The notes beneath the pieces were generated by a model, which was not told the origin of the DNA, made no database searches, and saw only the letters and a list, made by a program, of their open reading frames with translations. From Thermodesulfobacteriota bacterium (lineage in GTDB: Bacteria; Desulfobacterota; DSM-4660; Desulfatiglandales; HGW-15): 17,817 nt of DNA. The stretch covers positions 1 to 17,817 of the forward strand of contig JALOPA010000001.1 of NCBI GenBank assembly GCA_025454125.1, given 5' to 3'. How positions within the stretch are numbered: the stretch's first letter is position 1; every line of letters begins with the position of its first letter. A program made the position numbers and the translations under genes. Positions 13,131-17,817 of the stretch are shown here, piece after piece.

Positions 13131-13313
13131 CTACAACCCGTCGCAGCGGATGCCGGCCAAGGCTTCCTCGATTCCTTCGTCTAGGAACTTGGCCAAACGG
13201 TGAACAGGGTAGTCCACGCTGCAAGCCCTGCAGCTGAAAAACACCTCCCGTCATGTCTTCCTGAGATAGAGAGGAGCGCCGCACTCAGGACAAGGGATGT
13301 CGGTTTTTTTCAT
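13131..13313 (-). CDS. Small dual-CxxC selenoprotein candidate (UGA read as selenocysteine)
   Basis: 60 residues, unlikely to be called by ordinary gene finders because codon 21 is TGA (13253-13251). Reading through it gives one continuous frame from ATG 13313 to TAG 13131. C8-x2-C11 (IPCPECG) forms one half of a zinc-ribbon-like pair, then U21 in KTUREV, then C28-x2-C31 (FSCRACS), then C57 near the end (GIRCDGL). The protein sense is maintained on both sides of the TGA without any frameshift. A stem-loop starts 16 nt after the UGA. I recall a family of small dual-CxxC (seleno)proteins in Desulfobacterota that this fits; its function is unknown, perhaps thiol redox. It is 4 nt upstream of the lipid kinase gene. 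Confidence 0.75.
13218..13234 (-). promoter_or_regulatory. Predicted bacterial SECIS stem-loop
   Basis: The minus-strand RNA contains GCUGCA, loop GGGCU, UGCAGC: a perfect 6-bp stem with its 5' edge 17 nt and its loop 23 nt after the UGA, within the distance range accepted for bacterial SECIS elements. It closely resembles the E. coli fdhF element (GUUGCAGGUCUGCAC). A lower stem may form from GGUG and CACC (GGUG 6-9 nt after the UGA, CACC near 49-52 nt). Confidence 0.65.
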
Positions 13314-13388
13314 TCTCCACTCTCTGCAGGCTAGGTGAACGCCTACTGTTTTGATGAGTTCGCAAGAAGGCGCAAAAGCATCTTTTCC

Positions 13389-13433
13389 GTCATTCCGGCG
13401 AATCCGCCTGAGGCGGATGAAAGCCGGAATCCA
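13389..13433. repeat. Dispersed repeat, GC-variant of the 'HSREGGNP' type
   Basis: Nested inverted repeats: ATTCCGGC (13392-13399) with GCCGGAAT (13423-13430), and inside them ATCCGCC (13402-13408) with GGCGGAT (13412-13418). The outer shell, CTGGATTCC and GGAATGACGG on the minus strand, is shared with the repeat at 1688-1780. It lies in the 208-bp gap between the DUF748 gene and the selenoprotein candidate. Confidence 0.65.
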
Positions 13434-13462
13434 GGTTCTTCGAGCACTTACAAAATATCTGG

Positions 13463-13501
13463 ACCCCGGTTCTTGTCTGCCTCTGGCGGGTTCACCGGGG
13501 T
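13463..13501 (-). terminator. Possible hairpin after the DUF748 gene
   Basis: ACCCCGGT (13463-13470) pairs with ACCGGGGT (13494-13501), 20 nt downstream of the DUF748 stop. No T-run follows, so a terminator role is only a suggestion. Confidence 0.3.
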
Positions 13502-13521
13502 GACGACAGGTTACGAAGCCC

Positions 13522-16500
13522 TCATTTCACCGCCCCCAGGGCCAGTGTGCTGGGCACCATCCCGTCCATCAAATCTTTAGCCGCCGCAGGCTCGAGGACC
13601 GAAATCCTGGAAGCTTCAAGGCCCCCGGGGCCGGACATTTCCAGCCGGATGGCTTCGGCCCTCTGGCGCGCGGTCTCCTGGATTTTCGCATCCTCAAGAG
13701 GCTCGGTCTCAAAGAGCTTGCCGTAGATCTTTTGATAGAGATCCGGGTCGACGTCGCCTTCCTTGGCCGGGGCTTGCGGTTTTTTCTCCCCTTCGGACTC
13801 TCGGATCTGTTTCTTGAGCTGCCGAAGAGCGTCCGGTGAAAAACGTTCCCTGTAAATCGTCTCCAGGGCCTTCTGAGATTTGGGGTCCGTGAAGTCAATG
13901 GGCCCGGGATCCTCATCGGGTTTGAGCTGAACTCCCGCATGCCCTGCGATGCTCCACCTGAGACTCAGGGACTTCATCGCCTCTGCATCGGCTTTTGCAT
14001 CGAAGCGCCCTTGGATATCCATCTTCAGGTTAGGGCGCTTCTTCAGGGCTTCGGCCAGCTGCTTGAGCTTCTCGCGTTCGGGCGGCGGAAGGACCACGCT
14101 GCCCGGCTCAAATCCCACGGAATCGAGGTTTTCCGATTCCACTCCCATCAGCCTTCCGATCATGGCAAAGGGAGCGGTGACGATCTTGGTGAAGAGATTG
14201 ACGATCGCCTTCAGGATGAGCTGGCCGTAGCTGAACTGCGGGTCGCCGATGTCTCCGCTCACAGGCAGCCCCAGTTCGATTTTCCCGTCCGCGTCTTTCA
14301 GAAGGGCGAGCGCCAGGTCCAGGGGCAGGTTCATCGCACCCGGGCTTTCCACCCTTTCCCCCAGAGTCAGCCGGTCCATGATGATCCTGTGGTCCCCGAG
14401 GAGCTTGCTGTCTTTGATTTTGTATTGTACATCGACGGACAGCTTCCCCGAGGCGATGCGATAGCCGGCAAACCTTGCGGAATAAGGGGTCAGGGACGTC
14501 ATCTCCACGTTGCGGAACACCAGCTTGACTTCCGTGTTGGCCTTGGGGTCAAAGGGGTTCAGGGCCCCGTCGATTTTGGCAAGACCGTATTCGTCCACGC
14601 GTCCGTCGAGCTTCATTCCCGCAAGGCTCTTGCTGTCCGTTGAAAGCCCGGAGATCACTCCCTTGAGCTCGTGAATGAGGGCGGAGAACTGCGGCCGCAG
14701 GAGCAGGTCCGTGTACTGGAGTTTTCCTCTCTCCAGGAGTACCCTTCGCACTTTGATGGGAGGCAGTTTTTCCTCTTTGGCAGGCTGTTTCCGCTCTGAG
14801 GTCGCCTCGCTCCCCGGCTTGAGGACCTCTCGGATATTGATGGTGCCGTCCTCATTGATGATGAGCTTTGCGCCCAGTTCCACAAGGCGAACCTCATGGA
14901 TATCCATGCGCATGGGCGATAGGGAGAACTTGATCCCGTCGTTCTGAAGCCGGCTCCAGGCCACCAGCGTCTGCCCGGTCTTAACTTCCTTGAGATGGAA
15001 TTGAGAGAGGGTCGCATTGCCGTCAAAGGTCAGCTCGTTGCTGTCGCCTTTGAGGGCGTATTTCACCTTTCCCTCTGCAGAGACGGTTCCGGAGTCCAGG
15101 GTGATGGCCGGGAAAGAGAGAAAATAGGATTGAAAGGCAGGGAGAAAAAGGTCCGATACCTTGACGTTGGTTTCAAGGGAAGGGGCAAGGGAGAGGACCT
15201 CGCCTGAGGCAAAGATCTCTCCCCCCTGTTTCAATACCGTCTGAAACTCAAAGGGAAGAGGGTTCTTCTGGGGGAAGTGAAAACCGCTCAACTTGAAATG
15301 GAGTCTTTCCAGATCGAGCTGGACCGGATTGGGGAACCGACGATCCGTGACCTGGGCGCCGAAGTCACTGACCTCGGCCGTGCCGACTCCGAGCTGCCAG
15401 ACGGGCTCATGGGTAGCGCTTGGCGGGGCCTCGGCCTGCGCAGGGGGAACCTTCAGCTCCATCAGCTTGAGCCAGTCGACACCTCCTTTCTCGTCTAAAG
15501 AAGCTCTGGCCAGGCCTCCCCGAACCTCCAGCTGTTCGATGGAAATTTTCTTTTCCAGGAGATTGAAACTTCCGCCCCGTGTCTCCACTGCACCGACCTG
15601 GAGCATCGGCTCGGTCCCGCTTTGCGGACGGAGCGCGACATCGTAGAGTCCGGCCGACAGCCCTTCCACGACGGCTTGCATGGTGCGAGGGGAGATCTCC
15701 AGAGAGGTGGAGAGGCTGACCTGAACCTTGCCCAGGCTGATCCTGATCGGGTCCAGGCGGCTTTGGTCCAGGAAGTCGGCCGCCACCTCTTTCACGTCCA
15801 CCTGCTTGACGACCGCCCGCCAAGGCGTTTCCGGAGAAGAGGCTTCGGTGGAGGGCTTCGGCTGTGAACCCTCTCCGGACAGGACGAACAGATCCTGCCA
15901 GTTGATCCGGCCGTTCTCAGCCATGGATGCGGAGAGCTTTCCCTTTTCCACTTCCACACGGCCGATGCTCAGCTCCCTCGTGTCGAGATTGAAGCGCCCC
16001 TCCTGCACATCCACCCTGGCCATTTGAAGCAGGGTTTCGGGTTTGTCGCGCGGTCCAAGGGCAAGATCGGAGAGTCTGAGCCCTAGCCGGTCAACGTCGA
16101 GATGAGGCTGCTCCCCGGCGAGGGCAAAGCGATAGCGGAGTTCGAGATCAAAAGACCCTTCCGGCTTCTTGATCAGAACCTGGTCCTGAAGGAACTGCCA
16201 CAGCGTGGCCACCTTGATTTTCTCCAATGAGAGGGTCCCTTCGGACCAGACAGGGTGGAGCGAGACCTCGCCGCGCCAGCGAGCAGCGGCCCCGTCCGGC
16301 AGGGTGGCTGCAACGGTGTAAGGGCCGCGTCGCTCAGGAAGAGTGGTCAGATCCTTGATCTCCAGATTGAGCGGCTGGAGCGTCACCTTGGCCGGGGTGC
16401 TCACGCGGTCGTCTGTGATGTCGACTGAACCGGACTGGATCAGGAACTGGCGCAGGATCATTCGGGTCGGAGGGGATTCCTCTTGCGGTTTCGATGGCGC

Positions 16501-16935
16501 TTCCCCCGCGGCTGCGGCAGCCAGCTCCAGCAGGTTCAGCTTTCCATCTTTTCTCATGACCACGTTGATCCGCGGATCGTCAAGGCGGAGGAGGGCAAAG
16601 GTAAAAGCCCAGTTTTTCAGGGTGGCGAAGAGCTCGAAATTGACGAACAGGTCTCTGAACCCGAGAATGGGCGTGGCGTCCTGCTCTTTCAAATCGAAGT
16701 TCTTGATGGACAACGTGAAGGTGTAGGGATTGGTTGCGACCTCCTCAATCGTGAGGTGCCGGTTCAAGTCCAGGGCAATGACTTTGATCGCCTGCTGCTT
16801 GATCACATAGGGGACGAGAAAGAAGCCGGCCAAGGTGTAGAGCAGGAGGGCCCCTACCGCAATGAGGAAGACCTTGCTCAGAATGATCCTGCGAAGGATC
16901 TCTTTTGCTCCACTGTGTCCGATGGTCGTTTCCAT
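13522..16935 (-). CDS. DUF748/AsmA-like envelope protein
   Basis: 1137 aa from ATG 16935 (GGAGGAA 5 nt upstream), preferred over an in-frame ATG 8 codons earlier. A short cytoplasmic stretch leads to one membrane anchor at about 21-43 (KVFLIAVGALLLYTLAGFF); the long remainder is periplasmic. It consists of repeated beta-rich modules typical of DUF748/AsmA-like proteins (RHLTIEEVATNPYTFTLSI near the start, NGRINW, DGKLNL and DGTINI turns). The C-terminal third carries an OmpA-like segment (SVGFEPGSVVLPPPEREKL). Family members are implicated in phospholipid transport or outer-membrane assembly. It appears monocistronic with its own strong promoter. Confidence 0.85.
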   Translation of the reverse strand: METTIGHSGAKEILRRIILSKVFLIAVGALLLYTLAGFFLVPYVIKQQAIKVIALDLNRHLTIEEVATNPYTFTLSIKNFDLKEQDATPILGFRDLFVNFELFATLKNWAFTFALLRLDDPRINVVMRKDGKLNLLELAAAAAGEAPSKPQEESPPTRMILRQFLIQSGSVDITDDRVSTPAKVTLQPLNLEIKDLTTLPERRGPYTVAATLPDGAAARWRGEVSLHPVWSEGTLSLEKIKVATLWQFLQDQVLIKKPEGSFDLELRYRFALAGEQPHLDVDRLGLRLSDLALGPRDKPETLLQMARVDVQEGRFNLDTRELSIGRVEVEKGKLSASMAENGRINWQDLFVLSGEGSQPKPSTEASSPETPWRAVVKQVDVKEVAADFLDQSRLDPIRISLGKVQVSLSTSLEISPRTMQAVVEGLSAGLYDVALRPQSGTEPMLQVGAVETRGGSFNLLEKKISIEQLEVRGGLARASLDEKGGVDWLKLMELKVPPAQAEAPPSATHEPVWQLGVGTAEVSDFGAQVTDRRFPNPVQLDLERLHFKLSGFHFPQKNPLPFEFQTVLKQGGEIFASGEVLSLAPSLETNVKVSDLFLPAFQSYFLSFPAITLDSGTVSAEGKVKYALKGDSNELTFDGNATLSQFHLKEVKTGQTLVAWSRLQNDGIKFSLSPMRMDIHEVRLVELGAKLIINEDGTINIREVLKPGSEATSERKQPAKEEKLPPIKVRRVLLERGKLQYTDLLLRPQFSALIHELKGVISGLSTDSKSLAGMKLDGRVDEYGLAKIDGALNPFDPKANTEVKLVFRNVEMTSLTPYSARFAGYRIASGKLSVDVQYKIKDSKLLGDHRIIMDRLTLGERVESPGAMNLPLDLALALLKDADGKIELGLPVSGDIGDPQFSYGQLILKAIVNLFTKIVTAPFAMIGRLMGVESENLDSVGFEPGSVVLPPPEREKLKQLAEALKKRPNLKMDIQGRFDAKADAEAMKSLSLRWSIAGHAGVQLKPDEDPGPIDFTDPKSQKALETIYRERFSPDALRQLKKQIRESEGEKKPQAPAKEGDVDPDLYQKIYGKLFETEPLEDAKIQETARQRAEAIRLEMSGPGGLEASRISVLEPAAAKDLMDGMVPSTLALGAVK

Positions 16936-16994
16936 CCGGTTTCCTCCGTGTGCCGGCAAAAAAGGGCCTGTCTGAGATTGTCAGGTGTGCCAAG

Positions 16995-17023
16995 AGTATA
17001 GAGGGGGTGCCCTCTGGTGTCAA
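16995..17023 (-). promoter_or_regulatory. Near-consensus sigma-70 promoter of the DUF748 gene
   Basis: The minus strand reads TTGACA (17018-17023), 17 nt, then TATACT (16995-17000): a perfect -35, a one-mismatch -10 and ideal spacing. The predicted start is near 16988, about 53 nt before the ATG. This indicates strong basal expression. Confidence 0.8.
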
Positions 17024-17160
17024 GGCGGCAAACCTCGCAGCGTTGAGTGCTCTTTATGGGAGGCCTGAGAGATTCAGCAGCCGGGTCTAGCCTGTGAACA
17101 ATCACTTTTATGACTCATGTAAGATTTTGAAATAACGGTTGAATATAAAATAAGAAAGTC

Positions 17161-17188
17161 TTGACATAGGTCATAAATCAAGTAGTAT
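17161..17188 (+). promoter_or_regulatory. Promoter of the 44-aa membrane protein gene
   Basis: TTGACA (17161-17166), a 16-nt spacer, TAGTAT (17183-17188). An alternative -10, TATAGT (17186-17191), has 19-nt spacing. It lies in a distinctly AT-rich stretch (17101-17220), unlike the GC-rich surroundings. The predicted transcript start is about 17195, inside the palindrome. Confidence 0.65.
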
Positions 17189-17189
17189 A

Positions 17190-17220
17190 GTGAACGATTG
17201 CTAACTAAGTGATCGTTTAC
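17190..17220. promoter_or_regulatory. 31-bp imperfect palindrome, TetR-type operator candidate
   Basis: Half-sites GTGAACGAT (17190-17198) and ATCGTTTAC (17212-17220) are symmetric about 17205, with 11 of 15 position pairs matching including the 6-bp AACGAT/ATCGTT core. It directly follows the -10 and covers the transcript start, so a bound protein would block transcription. The TetR-family gene just downstream is the obvious candidate ligand-responsive repressor. Confidence 0.6.
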
Positions 17221-17233
17221 GTTCGGCCTGAAG

Positions 17234-17267
17234 CCCGGAGGGGCATGGAACACCCGAGACCTCCGGG
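17234..17267 (+). promoter_or_regulatory. Leader hairpin over a possible short upstream ORF
   Basis: CCCGGAGG (17234-17241) pairs perfectly with CCTCCGGG (17260-17267). The left arm contains a GGAGG ribosome-like site just before an ATG at 17245 that opens a 14-codon frame ending at 17289, just before the real gene's ribosome site. The site-to-ATG distance is short, so translation of the leader is uncertain. Confidence 0.4.
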
Positions 17268-17304
17268 TCACGTGAACGGGAATCATTGAGAAAGGAGAGT
17301 GGAA

Positions 17305-17439
17305 ATGGAAGCCAAGAACGAAAACACAGAGGGCAAGGGGAAACTCGCGAACTACGTGCGTTGGTTCTTCGTGGGCGCCTTCGGCCTGATCATCCTGTTT
17401 ACGGTGATCATGGCGGCGTACAGAAAGTTTGGAGGCTAG
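17305..17439 (+). CDS. 44-residue single-span membrane protein
   Basis: Protein of 44 aa: a hydrophilic Lys/Glu/Asn-rich N-terminus (1-16), one hydrophobic helix at 17-38 (VRWFFVGAFGLIILFTVIMAAY), and a short basic tail RKFGG. A clear AAAGGAGA ribosome site lies 7 nt before the ATG. It has its own promoter, a palindromic operator and a leader hairpin, which argues that it is a real regulated gene and not a chance frame. I do not recognise the family. It ends 24 nt before the 3' end of the convergent TetR-family gene. It may be a small regulator or subunit of a membrane complex, but nothing in the sequence shows which. Confidence 0.75.
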   Translation: MEAKNENTEGKGKLANYVRWFFVGAFGLIILFTVIMAAYRKFGG

Positions 17440-17463
17440 TCAAAGACCTTCTTCCCTCACAGG

Positions 17464-17817
17464 TCAGCGCACGGTGATCGATTCCCTAAAAACTTTCCAA
17501 AGGCTGGAATACTTCTCGGTAAGATCGAACCTGTAGCTGCTCAAAGCCCAGATATTGACCAAGCCCTGAATCATGCCGAAGAGAAGCAGTGCAGCCGCTT
17601 CAAGGTCGACGTCTTTTCTGACCAGGCCGGCCCGCACACCGTCGGCGAGGAGCAGCTTGAGACGGTCGACGTAAATCTGGATGTTGTCTGAAACCTTCTT
17701 GTTCAGGGATCTATCGCCGAAACTGATGATCTCCGCGAGCACCAGGAAAGAGAGCCCTCGCCTCTGCTCGATCCTGGAGAGGTGTGTCCTGAGGATTTCA
17801 TCGATGATGTCCACGGA
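17464..17817 (-). CDS. TetR/AcrR-family regulator (partial, N-terminal HTH off window)
   Basis: The frame is open to the right edge; 117 codons are visible including the last one at the edge (the GTG at 17814 is internal, not necessarily the start). The visible part is all-helical and fits the ligand-binding domain of a TetR-family regulator, with the typical ending ADGVRAGLVRKDVDLEAAAL followed by LLFGMIQGLVNIWA. The DNA-binding HTH, usually in the first 60 residues, lies beyond the window. It is convergent to the 44-aa gene, and the palindrome at 17190-17220 is a plausible target. The ligand is unknown. Confidence 0.75.
   Translation of the reverse strand, partial: SVDIIDEILRTHLSRIEQRRGLSFLVLAEIISFGDRSLNKKVSDNIQIYVDRLKLLLADGVRAGLVRKDVDLEAAALLLFGMIQGLVNIWALSSYRFDLTEKYSSLWKVFRESITVR

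Noticed and set aside
13131..13313. Pseudogene or frameshift explanation for the TGA-interrupted small gene
   Set aside because: Both sides of the TGA are in one frame with matching CxxC motifs, and a SECIS-like stem lies at the right distance, so read-through is the simpler explanation.
17108..17176. TTATGAC (17108-17114) and GTCATAA (17170-17176) as an operator pair
   Set aside because: The 7-bp arms are 55 nt apart in AT-rich sequence; chance is likely and there is no other support.

Overview
The window reads as GC-rich bacterial chromosome, most like a Desulfobacterota (deltaproteobacterial) genome. This is inferred from a small twin-CxxC selenoprotein-type gene, a Cys-rich ferredoxin-like protein, a Tat-exported DUF362-type protein, and dispersed intergenic repeats of the 'HSREGGNP' and 'PLMGEG' types that are common in such genomes. 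No rRNA, tRNA, CRISPR array, transposase or phage gene was seen. Most long overlapping reading frames are GC-driven shadows of the genes listed.

Left part (1-5967, all minus strand). A VIT/von Willebrand A surface-type protein runs off the left edge. Behind it lies an ECF sigma factor gene overlapping its membrane anti-sigma gene by 4 bp. The sigma operon and the VIT-vWA gene carry near-identical promoters: GGGAACTTTTG, 9 variable bases, then TTTGTCTAA. This makes the locus look like an autoregulated envelope-stress circuit with the VIT-vWA protein as a target. Next come a Tat-exported DUF362-type protein, an exported DUF6599-like protein and a YkgJ-type Cys-cluster protein. The last two overlap by 7 bp.

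Middle (6295-12051). A plus-strand winged-helix/ferredoxin protein converges on a minus-strand alpha/beta hydrolase whose nucleophile position is Cys. Divergent from the hydrolase is a KAS III (FabH-like) enzyme with the full Cys-His-Asn triad and roughly 120-150 extra residues between Cys and His. Its promoter is preceded by two exact 12-bp tandem repeats. It converges on a tight pair: a class I methyltransferase and a PolX-like helix-hairpin-helix protein.

Right part (12260-17817). A diacylglycerol/lipid kinase gene is preceded, 4 bp away, by an unannotated 60-residue gene with two CxxC motifs and an in-frame UGA, followed by a hairpin closely resembling the E. coli fdhF SECIS. This is the best hidden feature in the window. 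A 1137-aa DUF748/AsmA-like envelope protein follows, with a near-consensus sigma-70 promoter. At the right edge an AT-rich promoter, a 31-bp imperfect palindrome and a leader hairpin precede a 44-aa single-span membrane protein gene, which converges on a partial TetR-family regulator gene.
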